64,000 nt of DNA from Bacteriovoracaceae bacterium UBA6200 (GCA_002422605.1 DISW01000025.1:434001-498000), one strand, 5' to 3'; positions 1 through 9,435 are shown, counted from the first letter of the stretch. The notes: generated by a model from the sequence alone, not told the origin. A program made the numbers and translations.

Positions 1-146
1 CATAAAGGAATGTAGAATAAGGAAATTAGCCCTAATACTAAACTGATACGATTACTTAGTATGATTCTTTTAGTGCTACTGGATGTTTCTCCCTCTGTGC
101 CGAAGAAACTAATTATTGTCCAATATCTTTTTATTAAATTTAGCAT
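1..146 (-). CDS. N-terminus of a membrane protein (partial, runs off the left edge)
   Basis: An open frame begins at ATG 144-146 on the minus strand and stays open to base 1, giving 48 residues. After a polar stretch (GTEGETSSSTKRIILSNR) a hydrophobic segment begins (ISLVLGLISLFYIPL), which looks like the first membrane helix. A leader of this shape, ending in KRI-LSN before the first helix, is common in multi-TM sensor kinases and cyclases; that assignment is inference only. No good Shine-Dalgarno is visible within 12 nt of the ATG. It is divergent from the CoA-transferase gene, with 105 bp between the start codons. Confidence 0.5.
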   Translation of the reverse strand, partial: MLNLIKRYWTIISFFGTEGETSSSTKRIILSNRISLVLGLISLFYIPL

Positions 147-251
147 TTTAAAATTTGACCAATCCTTGTCCGGAATTAAAACTTATTTTTTTATATCGAA
201 CAAAGATTAAATCTCGGATATTATGAATTGCTATTTTAATTGGAGAGTCCC

Positions 252-1520
252 ATGCAAATCGTTAATTCTTTTTCTGAAGCCCTCAAACATATTAAATCAA
301 ACTCAGCTATTTTTGTTCATGGAGCTGCGGCAACTCCCATAGAAATGCTGGAAGTGTTGGCCAAAGAGAGGACCGATCTTAAAAACATCGAGATGATGCA
401 CATTCATACGGAAGGCGATTGCCCCTATGCTAGTAACCCGGAATTTAAGATTTTGAGTCTTTTTACCGGTAAGAATTTGCGTGGAAAACTGGATTACGAA
501 AGAATTGATTATGTTCCCATTTTCCTTTCTGAGATTCCCTTACTTTTCAAACGAGGAATTAAGAAAGTAGACGTTGCTCTCATCCAAGTTTCTACTCCAG
601 ATAAACATGGATTTGTTTCTCTTGGTGTAAGTGTTGATGTGGCCAAGGCAGCTGTTGAAGCGGCTACGATGGTGATTGCTCATATTAATGATCAAATGCC
701 GAGAATTCACGGTTCCGGTTTTCTTCATGTAAGTGATATTGACTACGCCGTCGTTAAGTCCACTCCTATTCATGTAAGTCCTCCTCAGGCCTTATCAGAG
801 TTGGAATTAAAAATCGGTAAAAATGTGGCTGGCCTGGTGGAAGATGGAGCCACAATTCAGCTTGGTATTGGTAATATTCCTAATGCTGTCGCGATGAATC
901 TTATGACTCATAAGGATTTGGGCCTTCATACTGAAATGTGGTCTGATGGTGCCTTCGAGCTCATTAAAAAAGGGGTTATCAATAACTCCAAAAAAGTTGT
1001 TAATAACGGTATTTCGACTTCCGCTTTTCTCATTGGCTCTCAAGATCTGTATGATTATACCAATGACAATATGGCGGTTATTAACATGGAAACAACCTTT
1101 GTGAATTACCCGATTAATATTATCAGGAACCCTAAGGTGACTGCGATTAACTCTTTAGTTGAGATCGATTTAACCGGCCAGGTTTGTGCTGATTCTATCG
1201 GCCATAAAGTTATTTCCGGTGTCGGAGGACAGATGGACTTCATGAGAGCCGCCGCTCTTTCTGAAGGAGGTAAACCGATTTTTGCGATGACATCAGCTTC
1301 CCCTAAAGGAATTTCTCGAATAGTTTCAAGCCTTAAGCCCGGAGCAGGGGTAGTAACAACTCGAGCACATGTTCACCATGTCGTAACAGAATATGGTTCT
1401 GTTAACCTTTTCGGATTAGGACTGAATGAACGTGCTCAGGCTTTAATCGGTATCGCTCATCCGGATCATCGTGAGAAGCTCGCCAAAGAGTGGCACGAAA
1501 TTAAGCAGAAGATTATCTGA
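252..1520 (+). CDS. Acetyl-CoA hydrolase/4-hydroxybutyrate CoA-transferase family protein
   Basis: This 422-aa protein matches the acetyl-CoA hydrolase/transferase family, cytosolic enzymes that move CoA between short-chain acids or hydrolyse acyl-CoA. Visible family motifs are GIGNIP, then LHTEMWSDG, whose Glu (residue 228) aligns with the family's catalytic glutamate, and GVGGQMDF followed by LSEGGKPIF. The ATG at 252 is preferred over an in-frame TTG at 240 because GGAG lies 6-7 nt before it. It stands alone between a divergent gene and a secreted hydrolase. Substrate cannot be read from the sequence: acetate, butyrate, propionate or 4-hydroxybutyrate are all possible. Confidence 0.85.
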   Translation: MQIVNSFSEALKHIKSNSAIFVHGAAATPIEMLEVLAKERTDLKNIEMMHIHTEGDCPYASNPEFKILSLFTGKNLRGKLDYERIDYVPIFLSEIPLLFKRGIKKVDVALIQVSTPDKHGFVSLGVSVDVAKAAVEAATMVIAHINDQMPRIHGSGFLHVSDIDYAVVKSTPIHVSPPQALSELELKIGKNVAGLVEDGATIQLGIGNIPNAVAMNLMTHKDLGLHTEMWSDGAFELIKKGVINNSKKVVNNGISTSAFLIGSQDLYDYTNDNMAVINMETTFVNYPINIIRNPKVTAINSLVEIDLTGQVCADSIGHKVISGVGGQMDFMRAAALSEGGKPIFAMTSASPKGISRIVSSLKPGAGVVTTRAHVHHVVTEYGSVNLFGLGLNERAQALIGIAHPDHREKLAKEWHEIKQKII

Positions 1521-1605
1521 GAAAAACTGTCATCTGATCACCTTAGGTTGACTCTCTTTATTTGAGCTGAAATTCTTGAATTAGAAATATTCAAGGATGA
1601 ATAGA

Positions 1606-3135
1606 ATGAATAAATTGAGTTTTAATATTTTTGGTGTACTCCTGTTGTCGGTTTTTTCAGTTAATTGTTGGTCCATCACTGACAAAGAGTATGCTGAAGA
1701 AGTTCTCTCTCAGGGTCTTCAAATTAATGATGAATTTCTAGAATTTCTCGATGCTCGTTCATGCGAGCTAGGGATTGTGCCAAATTGCAACAGACCACTT
1801 TCAATTAAAGATATTGCCCGATTAAAAAGCCTCTTTCGACAACTTGAAGGTTGGAAAAGGGAAGCCTTCGATACTCTTTTACCGGTCCATGATAAAATTA
1901 AAGGCCGAAGATTTATTATCAAGCACAATCAATCTCATAAAATTTCTCCTGCTCTTGGAGGAATTGTCGTTTCCTTGAAGCATAATGAAGACTCTTCACA
2001 GGAATTTATCGAAAGTATTTTAATTAGTTCTGCTATCAGATTGGTGATGTACGATAGTTTCTTTCGTTTATCAGTCCCCCTCTCAAAGGCCAAGAAAATG
2101 CGCTCAATCCTGGCCTCCGATATGGGAGCAGAGGGGACACTGTTACGGGAAACTTTTCAAGTGGCCCTCGATTCTAAAAACTGGAAAAAAGTTGAAATGG
2201 ATTTGAAGTTTCTAAAAGAATCCGAAGCTTATAGGCTTATCTCGGATTCATTTATAGAACTCTATCTTGAAAAGTCTTTTACTAAGGCCAAAATTGCTGA
2301 AAAAGATTTTTCATATAAAGTGAGAAACCTCCTTTTAATTAACACTCTTCTAACTCATGCGGAGCTTTCGGATGCAATGGAAAGGATCATGGGAAAGATT
2401 AGCGAGTTTTTTGGAAATACCATAGGTTCAATTCAGGTTCGCTCAGGTAAATTAAAAAAACTTATCGGCCATACTCCAACAATGATTCGTCTTAAGAATA
2501 AGTTAAAGCCTCTGGATATTCTTTTTGAAAAAACACCTTTCAGACTGACTGACCAGTTCATTCCCGGCTTCTTCGGCCATGTGGCCCTTTGGCTAGGGAC
2601 ACCAGAAGAACTCATGAATATGAGAGTTGATTTTAGAGGCAAAGAAATTCCTCTTTTAGATCATCCAAAAATGTTGCCTTTTCTTGAGCGAATGTCCCAA
2701 GGTAAATTGATTGTAGAAGCTCTCAGGAAACCGGGTGTGACAATGAATACCTTTGAAAATTTTCTGGATGTAGATGACCTGGTCGTTGTTCGCCCTGAAT
2801 TCAATGGAAATCCTGCCGAACGTATTCTGAAAACAGTTGAACTCGTAGGTCGTCCCTATGATTTTAATTTTGATGTTGAAACGGAAAATGCAATTGTGTG
2901 TTCAGAACTTATTTATCAGGTCTTTGATGAGTATGATTGGCCTATTAAAAGAGAGATGGGAAGATATACAATTAGTCCGGATCATGTGGCCTGGAAGGCC
3001 GTAGACTCATGCTTTGAGCCAGTTATGATGTTTCATGATGGAAAAGAAATAGTTAAGAACTATCATCAAGAACTTCGTAGTCTCCTAGAGCGCCGTGGCG
3101 GAATTAGTTACACTCCCTCCAGTAACTGCTTGTGA
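1606..3135 (+). CDS. Secreted protein with C-terminal YiiX-like permuted papain fold
   Basis: This 509-aa protein starts at the ATG with AAGGA 8 nt upstream; the ATG at 1597 sits inside that ribosome-binding site. Residues 1-22 form a signal peptide ending VNCW, so a lipobox is possible but atypical. The N-terminal ~300 residues are unrecognised. The C-terminal ~200 residues carry the order of permuted NlpC/P60 (YiiX/YaeF-like) hydrolases: FGHVALWLG with His325, then VCSELIYQVF with Cys432. Such proteins are amidases or acyl-hydrolases, and an envelope peptidoglycan or lipid substrate is plausible. The last 51 bp overlap the 3' end of the convergent ceramidase-like gene. Confidence 0.65.
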   Translation: MNKLSFNIFGVLLLSVFSVNCWSITDKEYAEEVLSQGLQINDEFLEFLDARSCELGIVPNCNRPLSIKDIARLKSLFRQLEGWKREAFDTLLPVHDKIKGRRFIIKHNQSHKISPALGGIVVSLKHNEDSSQEFIESILISSAIRLVMYDSFFRLSVPLSKAKKMRSILASDMGAEGTLLRETFQVALDSKNWKKVEMDLKFLKESEAYRLISDSFIELYLEKSFTKAKIAEKDFSYKVRNLLLINTLLTHAELSDAMERIMGKISEFFGNTIGSIQVRSGKLKKLIGHTPTMIRLKNKLKPLDILFEKTPFRLTDQFIPGFFGHVALWLGTPEELMNMRVDFRGKEIPLLDHPKMLPFLERMSQGKLIVEALRKPGVTMNTFENFLDVDDLVVVRPEFNGNPAERILKTVELVGRPYDFNFDVETENAIVCSELIYQVFDEYDWPIKREMGRYTISPDHVAWKAVDSCFEPVMMFHDGKEIVKNYHQELRSLLERRGGISYTPSSNCL

Positions 3136-3870
3136 TGTTTCTTCCCGAGTCTTTACCATCCACCATAGACCAATAAGCCCAACGGCGGCCAGTATATGCT
3201 TCAAGGCATGGCCGCTTATGAATTCATTGGTGAAAGCAAAGATCTGATGGTCTTTAATTTCAACCCATTTCGCTAACGCATAAAAGATTAAGGTTATGAA
3301 ATACCAATATCTTTTATTATAGAAGCTAGGAAACAAGATAAGGATGAGTGGCACTGTTAAAAAAGTACTGAATTGAATCCAGAAATAAAATCTTAGATCC
3401 GTAGTAAAAACCCACACGCCTATACTTAGAAGGCCGGTGAGCAAAGCAAAATGCAAAAATTTTTCTAATTTAAAAGAGATATGCTCTGCGAGTAACACAA
3501 CATATAGGGCCATAAATCCCATGCTCATAGGAAGGCGATCCCAAACGAGAGTTTGATCATTCGGATTTAAATGATAGTAGGCAGAACCTGGAGCTACTAA
3601 AACAATGCTAAGAAAAAACCAAAACCAGGATTTTTTTGTTCTGGCATCATTGCTCAATAATTCCTTCAACCCTAAGAAGCCTGCTACGATAAAAAGAATA
3701 TTAGTTAGAACATTATGAGCATTAGGAATTCCCCAAAAATTGCGGGTATCCACAAAAGCATGATAGCTTTGGTCTTGGGTAATGACGGATTTACTGAACA
3801 TCCACATAAATGTGGCCATAAAAGCGAATACAATAAGTCCGGATTTTAATTTCAATGAGAATTTATTCAT
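3085..3870 (-). CDS. Ceramidase-like multi-pass membrane protein
   Basis: This 261-aa protein has about seven hydrophobic segments and the alkaline-ceramidase (aPHC) pattern: GIPNAHNVLTN early, then YYHLNPNDQTLVWDRLPM with conserved His, Asp and Arg, and GHALKH near the C-terminus. Family members are metal-dependent membrane hydrolases of ceramide-type amides; many bacterial relatives have no known substrate. The start is uncertain: ATG 3870 has AAAGG too close to it and an in-frame TTG at 3894 has no clear ribosome site. It converges on the preceding hydrolase with a 51-bp overlap. Confidence 0.65.
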   Translation of the reverse strand: MNKFSLKLKSGLIVFAFMATFMWMFSKSVITQDQSYHAFVDTRNFWGIPNAHNVLTNILFIVAGFLGLKELLSNDARTKKSWFWFFLSIVLVAPGSAYYHLNPNDQTLVWDRLPMSMGFMALYVVLLAEHISFKLEKFLHFALLTGLLSIGVWVFTTDLRFYFWIQFSTFLTVPLILILFPSFYNKRYWYFITLIFYALAKWVEIKDHQIFAFTNEFISGHALKHILAAVGLIGLWWMVKTREETSQAVTGGSVTNSATAL

Positions 3871-3976
3871 GCCTTTAGAGTACTGAAAAACCAATTAAAT
3901 TCAACCAGTTAAATTTTTTCAGCAAGATGGCCGAGAAGGTAAATACCAACTCCATTTCTTCAACAGGACGTTTTGT

Positions 3977-4681
3977 ATGGATATGGACAGTCTAAAAAAT
4001 ATCGATAATCGAATTCAAATTATTTCTCTTACAGAGAAGGCCAGTTTATTCGGTGGTAGCTTATGGCAGACTCTTCCGGGAACGAATGGTCGCTACGTCA
4101 CAACCATTATTCAAATTACCTTGGATTTTAAATCCGATAAGGTGATTTACAGAACTCCATCTAATATGGAATTAAATCCATCATATCCGATTTTTATCCG
4201 CCTTAATTATAGAAATATTATTTTTCGTTTATTACCCGATGAGTATCGCCTGAGTGGCGATCGGCTTGTCTGTCATTATCCTCAAGAAATGAGAGCTTTA
4301 GACGAGAGACCAGGCGGAGATCGTTACGTCCTTCCACTTTCTTCCGAGATTTCACTTTCAGTAAAAAGAATTGAGAAGTCGATCAGAGAACTTACTTATG
4401 AAATGGAGATGAGAGTCCTGGATGTTTCAGAGAAGGGATTTGGAATTTTAATTTCTAACTACAACCGAGATTATTTTCATAAGCATGACCATTTCTGGTT
4501 GAAATCTGTCGATCAAACGCCACTCCGACATCAAATTCTGGGTACTGTCTGTTACATTGCCCCAAAGGGGTATTATTTAAAAAGAGGGGACGTCCGAGTA
4601 GGATTGGCACTTAACATGGCCCTCAGCCAGGACATGTTTGAATACTTAAAAAAGCGCTGCCAGCTTGTTCTTAGTGCCTAA
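3977..4681 (+). CDS. PilZ-domain-like protein
   Basis: This 234-aa cytosolic protein starts at an ATG with CAGGA 8 nt upstream. Its C-terminal half reads like a PilZ c-di-GMP-binding domain: a basic stretch around residues 105-120 (GGDRYVLPL), then VLDVSEKGFGI matching the D-x-S-x-x-G signature, and a closing beta-rich segment with RVGLAL. The first arginine motif (RxxxR) is not perfect, so c-di-GMP binding is inferred, not shown. The N-terminal ~100 residues may be a YcgR-like partner domain. It is monocistronic in appearance, 76 bp before dedA. Confidence 0.5.
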   Translation: MDMDSLKNIDNRIQIISLTEKASLFGGSLWQTLPGTNGRYVTTIIQITLDFKSDKVIYRTPSNMELNPSYPIFIRLNYRNIIFRLLPDEYRLSGDRLVCHYPQEMRALDERPGGDRYVLPLSSEISLSVKRIEKSIRELTYEMEMRVLDVSEKGFGILISNYNRDYFHKHDHFWLKSVDQTPLRHQILGTVCYIAPKGYYLKRGDVRVGLALNMALSQDMFEYLKKRCQLVLSA

Positions 4682-4757
4682 GCACAACCTTTATGATTTC
4701 CGTGTTGATTTTCCTTTGCTAAGATTCTCTAGCTAAGACTTCAATCAGGAAATTTAC

Positions 4758-5390
4758 ATGGCAGAAATCATTGATATTTTTTTACACCTCGATCAGCATC
4801 TTCTTTCTTGGATTGCTTTGTTTGGGCCTTGGATTTACGTCCTCATGTTTCTGGTTATCTTCTGTGAAACTGGTCTGGTGGTGACTCCTTTCTTACCAGG
4901 TGATTCTTTACTTTTTGCCTTAGGTGCCTTAGCAGCAATGGAGAATGGACTTGATGTTTGGCTTCTTCTTATCAGTTTAACTATCGCGGGAATTATTGGT
5001 GATACAGTGAACTATCATATAGGTAAGTTTTTGGGACCAAAAGTTTTTGAAAAAAATAGTCGTTTTTTCAAGAAAGAATATCTCACCCAGACTCAGGATT
5101 TTTACGCCAAGTGGGGGCCTTTTACAATTGTGGCGGCGAGATTTGCACCGATCGTCAGAACCTTCGCTCCTTTCGTTGCAGGCATCGGGAGCATGGAATA
5201 TAAAAAGTTTCTGTCCTACAATGTAGTAGGTGCCATCCTTTGGGTCTTTACATTTATTTTAGCAGGCTATTTCTTTGGGAATCTTCCAGTCGTTAAAAGA
5301 AATTTTCACATCGTTATTTTCGGCGTGATCTTTGTCTCGATTCTTCCTATGGTCATTCCATGGATTCAGAGCAGATTGAGAAAAAGCTAG
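4758..5390 (+). CDS. dedA: DedA-family membrane protein
   Basis: This 210-aa inner-membrane protein shows the DedA (SNARE-associated/VTT) pattern: CETGLVVTPFLPGDSLLF near residue 40, GIIGDTVNYHIGKFLG near 77, and ARFAPIVRTFAPFVAGIG near 130, followed by two C-terminal helices. DedA proteins are needed for membrane homeostasis and some act as lipid flippases, including for undecaprenyl phosphate. The start is supported by AGGA about 9 nt upstream. It is followed by a convergent FHA-domain gene after 4 bp. Which DedA paralogue this is cannot be told. Confidence 0.85.
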   Translation: MAEIIDIFLHLDQHLLSWIALFGPWIYVLMFLVIFCETGLVVTPFLPGDSLLFALGALAAMENGLDVWLLLISLTIAGIIGDTVNYHIGKFLGPKVFEKNSRFFKKEYLTQTQDFYAKWGPFTIVAARFAPIVRTFAPFVAGIGSMEYKKFLSYNVVGAILWVFTFILAGYFFGNLPVVKRNFHIVIFGVIFVSILPMVIPWIQSRLRKS

Positions 5391-5394
5391 CAGA

Positions 5395-5730
5395 TTAAGC
5401 AGCTGCTGGTTTGTCTTCTGAGGTCTGCAAAGAACTGCGGCAGAGGTGGACACTGATGCCATCTGCAATACGAACAGGGAAGTAAGTGGCAAATTGATAT
5501 TTTTCGCCAGGAGTGAGCTTATTAGTTAGAATAAAGCTACCGTAAGCACTGCCTTGATCCTGAACATAAAAGTATGGCCCGATCTTGGTCACCACAAGGT
5601 GGCTATTTGAAATACCCGCACTCGGGACTTGAATGTCGCAAAATGAGCTTGAACCTATCGTAATTTGATTTTTATTAAAGACATATTCCTTGAATTGGCC
5701 GGCAACTTCAACTTTCACTTTAATCAGCAT
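5395..5730 (-). CDS. FHA-domain protein
   Basis: This 111-aa protein is essentially one forkhead-associated domain, a phosphothreonine-binding module. The FHA signature is readable as ITIGSSSFCDIQV, then ISNSHLVV containing the S-x-x-H motif, and DQGSAYGSFI in place of the usual N-G loop. There is no signal peptide or membrane segment, so it should be cytosolic, perhaps an adaptor for a Ser/Thr kinase encoded elsewhere. AGAGGTG lies about 5 nt before the ATG. It is convergent with dedA and 180 bp from the next plus-strand gene. Confidence 0.8.
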   Translation of the reverse strand: MLIKVKVEVAGQFKEYVFNKNQITIGSSSFCDIQVPSAGISNSHLVVTKIGPYFYVQDQGSAYGSFILTNKLTPGEKYQFATYFPVRIADGISVHLCRSSLQTSEDKPAAA

Positions 5731-5912
5731 CTTACACCTCTTCTCTCTAAACCTTTACGAACTTTTGGGCGCAAAAGTTTAATCTTTTTTTAATATATTT
5801 TAATAGATTGTCTAAATTATCGACAGGGGGAAGAAGTTTTACAGAAGCTATGGAAGAAAACTACAAATCTCCTAAAATAACCTCATTAATGACTCAAGTA
5901 AGGTTTGTTTTT

Positions 5913-6284
5913 ATGAAGATGCTTCTTTTCATTATCGTTGCCTCGTTCTCATTACAGGCACTGGCAGAAGGCCCTTGTGACGTTCGCCCCGGTGTCTCAG
6001 TAGGGGTAAGGGTGATGGAGTTTGCTACCGGCAATGCTATCCATTCCAAAATACCTATGAGGGAAACGACTGCGGAGTCTCTATTAGAAGAGATGGTAAG
6101 TCTTCAGGATATGGGGATTTGCGAAGAAAAGATCATCGCTAAAAAATGTGAATTAAAAGTCGAAAAAAGAAACTTCATAACCCTCTACCGGGGAAAAGAC
6201 CGCTGGAATACCTATAAGCTCAGGGCCAAACACCAGGTAGTGGATTTTGTGAAAAGGCTTAAAAAAGCGGGTTTTTGCTCTTAG
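5913..6284 (+). CDS. Secreted small protein of unknown function
   Basis: This 123-aa product is not recognised. The ATG at 5913 is chosen over an upstream TTG (5808) because it gives a normal signal peptide (MKMLLFIIVASFSLQALA) and has AAGG 9 nt upstream. The mature part holds four cysteines (GPCDV, MGICEE, KKCEL, and the C-terminal GFCS), which could form two disulphides in the periplasm. The C-terminal half is lysine-rich. Its stop overlaps by 4 bp the stop of the convergent S4-like gene. Confidence 0.6.
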   Translation: MKMLLFIIVASFSLQALAEGPCDVRPGVSVGVRVMEFATGNAIHSKIPMRETTAESLLEEMVSLQDMGICEEKIIAKKCELKVEKRNFITLYRGKDRWNTYKLRAKHQVVDFVKRLKKAGFCS

Positions 6285-6535
6285 TAACCTAAGATATCAA
6301 CGTAAGTCACGCCCTTGGCCAGAGCCGAGTTAGACTTGGCCCTCTGACCTTTAATCATGATCTTCTTTTGATTGAAAAGTTCCTTCAGGGCCCCTCGAGA
6401 TATCATTTTGAGTTTTGGATTCTCATCCTGTTCTCTCAAAGCATCTAACAGAACATTGTCCATTCTCGACTCTGGATACTCTAAAGTAAGAGCGATACGA
6501 AAAGAGTTTTCAGGTTGCGGGGGAATATTACTCAT
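6281..6535 (-). CDS. Small S4-like RNA-binding protein
   Basis: This is an 84-aa cytosolic protein. Residues ~24-80 resemble an S4 domain: MDNVLLDAL, SRGALKELFNQKKIMIKG, then a segment where S4 proteins have the 'V-N-G-x-x-x-K-x-S-x-x-L-x-x-G' turn, here KSNSALAKGVTYVDI. S4 domains bind structured RNA in ribosomal protein S4, RluA-type synthases and Hsp15. AGGA sits 8 nt before the ATG. The enzyme domain that usually follows S4 is absent. It ends 4 bp into the convergent secreted-protein gene and starts 11 bp after the end of the large lipoprotein gene, which reads the same way. Confidence 0.5.
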   Translation of the reverse strand: MSNIPPQPENSFRIALTLEYPESRMDNVLLDALREQDENPKLKMISRGALKELFNQKKIMIKGQRAKSNSALAKGVTYVDILGY

Positions 6536-6546
6536 TGGTTTTCCTA

Positions 6547-9423
6547 TTATTTCTGTAAGCTAAAAATGTTTAAAAAACTCGGGTTAATAAGGGCATCGAC
6601 CTTTAATTGAACTCCGTTTGAAGTTTGAGTAACCCCTGGATCAGAGAAAGTACAGTTCATATTTGAAGATAATAAAACTGTATTTTCTTTAGCAAAACAA
6701 GAGCTGGCTACCTCACCAGACATGGAGGTATTAGCTAGAAGTTCATTCCAGGGATCTACTTGGTCTGCCATTGCACCCGTTGATATGTGCATAATGTTTG
6801 TTCCGTCACCCTCTAATTCTGTCACCTCAGCTTCCATTGAGTATGAGTCTTGGAAATTCACGTGCCTTATCCAAAAGGCATCAGCTGATGTTTTCTTCGC
6901 TTTAATAACTTCTCTATACTCTTCAGATGGTCCCTGAAAGCTTTGCGAGTAGTATTCAAACTCGGCAGTTGCCATATCCAGGGTATTCCACAGGAGAAGT
7001 TCGCGGTCTTCCTCGTTCTCTTTATCAAAATAGAAAGCTTCATAACGACCTGCGGGGACGCCACACTTTATGTCCGCCACCAGTCTTTCTTCCACTACAT
7101 TGTCCAGAGTGATAGAAGTCTTAACTTTAATGTCTGAAAGACAAGAAGGTCCTGCAATTAAACAAAAAGGAAGGGGGGATACTGAAGGAGTAATCTCAAA
7201 ATCAACAACAAAAGTTTTTCCTTCAAGATAATGATTAACCACCGTTTGGGTTTTTACCGGAGAAACTTTGGCGGCCGTCGCCAGTTCCTCACATGTTTTG
7301 TGGGTCCTAATTAAACTAAAAAGGCCTGTTGAACTAAAATCGCTTTGAATATCACTTAAATGGCCACCGCCTTCTTGAACTTCTTCATGATCTCGTTGAA
7401 GAGTATCAAAAACGTAGTAAGGATGTTCTTTGTTTACAATATTTCTTAGTCCAATGTTTCTTACGAGCTGAGTAAAGCTATCGATGTGGGCCGTATTTTG
7501 AGTCGAAAGAATTTTAAGATTCTTGTTACCAATGAGAATTGTATCTTCACAATGTTCAGGATTGCTTAGCATCGTTATTGTGGGACCGCTTAATTCATAA
7601 ACTTTAAGAAAATCAGATTGATTGGCCACTACAATTTTTGAGCCTAACATCACTAAATTGGTGCTAGGATGTTCTTTATAATAATAGTTCAATATGCTAC
7701 CAGTAGCATTGGTCTCATAAATTTTAGTATAGGTTTTTGCAAAGATATTTCCATCTTGTCGGATAGAGAAGCTCTCTATGAATTCTGCAGCATTAAAGAC
7801 CAATTGAGAAGTTCCAAAAATAACCCCTGTTGAAGGATTTAATTGAATTTTTTTAATTCCAGTTGAACTATCTGTTATATAAAAGATTTCATTTCCATTA
7901 ACTTGAATACTTTTTATACCTGAAATCGTCAGATATGAAAGGTCAAATCCTCCCGTTATCGAGAACGTTTGCAAGAATCCGCCCCATTGTGATGCAACTA
8001 AAAATGAATCACTGATTTGGATATCGCTAATTGATCCCATCGCGGAATATTGCATGTTCGTTGTTAGATTATAAATCACTGAACCAAAACTTGCATAAAT
8101 GGCGCCGGATTGATCTACTGCCAATTGCTCATAAATTTGGCCATTAGAAAATTCATTAACTTTTTCTCCATCTAGATTATAAGTTGTGATCTTAGAGACG
8201 TCTTGGTTGAGCTGATTATCCCATACTCGACTTAATACATAGACAAGGTTACCTACTGAATAAAGGTCAGTGATGCTAGTATAATTATTATTCGGACAAT
8301 AAAGATGGTCTTCCCGCTTCACTTGTCCATATAGATTTCCATCTTCTACTCTACAATTATTGACCGAGAACTTTTTATTATCAGAAATTGAGCTACAGAA
8401 CTCTGCTCCTGATTCCGGCATCTTGGTATACTTCTCTAGTAAATGGTCGCGATTATCTCCATATCCTCTAAGAAAAACATGAAAGTCTACTACTGGTTCT
8501 TTGAAGCAATCAGAGTAACTACCTGTAGCTCCACAAAGAAATTGAGGAAGAATGTTTCCGAAGAGGGAAGTTCCTCTCTTGGTAATTGAAGAAGGTAGAA
8601 TCAATCTTGTCTGGGTAGGTGCAGTACCGGCTTTAAAAACTAAATGATCAAAGTCCTGAGGATATCCGGCATGGATCCCTTTTGGAAAATGGAAGACTTG
8701 ATGCTTACTGTTTGTTAGACAATCTGCTTCAGAACGGAAGGCCTTGATCGCCATTGGAAATTTTGTAACAGGAAAGTGTCCAATAAGAGAAGCATTGACT
8801 GCTCCAGCAGGTGAGCTGATGAGACAACTTGATTCCAGAGTGGATGGACTGAAATTACCAAGTTTTGATTCCAGAGCAACAATTTTATAGTAGGGAAGTT
8901 CGCTTTGAAGACCCATTGGCAATTTAGAACAAAAGTCGTCTTTTGTACTTACTGTTAGATCATAGTATTTATTTTCTATACTGTTATAGGTCTTAAAAGC
9001 CCCACAAGTGAGCGTCTTTAACTCATTAATAGCAACTTCTGCTTTAAATGCTTCATTACAGTTTTCTGCTTTTATGGTCAGATCAATCGTTGCATTGGTT
9101 GAAATATCTTGTTTGGCCATTGCACACTGAGTGTTGCCAGCGAATCTCGTGGCCCCGTCCCAGCCAACGGCATAGAAGGACCATAGGCCGTTATCAAGTT
9201 TGACTGTTTTTTCCAGGGTGCCTTTATCAAGAGCAAAAGTGAAAATTTGGTTATTAGGGCCCGCTCCATGGATAAGTAAACCGCCACCTCCAAGATTCAG
9301 ACCGTCTGTAACGAAAGCTTTCGAAATTTCGAGCTTCGCCTCAGACTGGCTTCCCCCGCCGCAACTTACGAGAGTTAACAGTGAACTCATCATGATAAGT
9401 GATAAGAGTGATTGAGCCTTCAT
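6547..9423 (-). CDS. Very large lipoprotein with a probable beta-propeller region
   Basis: This 958-aa product starts at ATG 9423, with GGGGA 5 nt upstream. The signal peptide ends LTLVSC followed by GGGSQ, a good lipobox, so it is a membrane-anchored lipoprotein. Roughly residues 385-650 contain repeated short beta-blade motifs (LYSVGNLVYVLS, LAVDQSGAIYAS, YITDSSTGIKKI), suggesting a six- or seven-bladed propeller. The flanking regions are cysteine-containing and unrecognised. The downstream S4-like gene follows after 11 bp. The function is unknown; a surface or periplasmic recognition role is a guess. Confidence 0.6.
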   Translation of the reverse strand: MKAQSLLSLIMMSSLLTLVSCGGGSQSEAKLEISKAFVTDGLNLGGGGLLIHGAGPNNQIFTFALDKGTLEKTVKLDNGLWSFYAVGWDGATRFAGNTQCAMAKQDISTNATIDLTIKAENCNEAFKAEVAINELKTLTCGAFKTYNSIENKYYDLTVSTKDDFCSKLPMGLQSELPYYKIVALESKLGNFSPSTLESSCLISSPAGAVNASLIGHFPVTKFPMAIKAFRSEADCLTNSKHQVFHFPKGIHAGYPQDFDHLVFKAGTAPTQTRLILPSSITKRGTSLFGNILPQFLCGATGSYSDCFKEPVVDFHVFLRGYGDNRDHLLEKYTKMPESGAEFCSSISDNKKFSVNNCRVEDGNLYGQVKREDHLYCPNNNYTSITDLYSVGNLVYVLSRVWDNQLNQDVSKITTYNLDGEKVNEFSNGQIYEQLAVDQSGAIYASFGSVIYNLTTNMQYSAMGSISDIQISDSFLVASQWGGFLQTFSITGGFDLSYLTISGIKSIQVNGNEIFYITDSSTGIKKIQLNPSTGVIFGTSQLVFNAAEFIESFSIRQDGNIFAKTYTKIYETNATGSILNYYYKEHPSTNLVMLGSKIVVANQSDFLKVYELSGPTITMLSNPEHCEDTILIGNKNLKILSTQNTAHIDSFTQLVRNIGLRNIVNKEHPYYVFDTLQRDHEEVQEGGGHLSDIQSDFSSTGLFSLIRTHKTCEELATAAKVSPVKTQTVVNHYLEGKTFVVDFEITPSVSPLPFCLIAGPSCLSDIKVKTSITLDNVVEERLVADIKCGVPAGRYEAFYFDKENEEDRELLLWNTLDMATAEFEYYSQSFQGPSEEYREVIKAKKTSADAFWIRHVNFQDSYSMEAEVTELEGDGTNIMHISTGAMADQVDPWNELLANTSMSGEVASSCFAKENTVLLSSNMNCTFSDPGVTQTSNGVQLKVDALINPSFLNIFSLQK

Positions 9424-9435
9424 AATCATCCCCAA

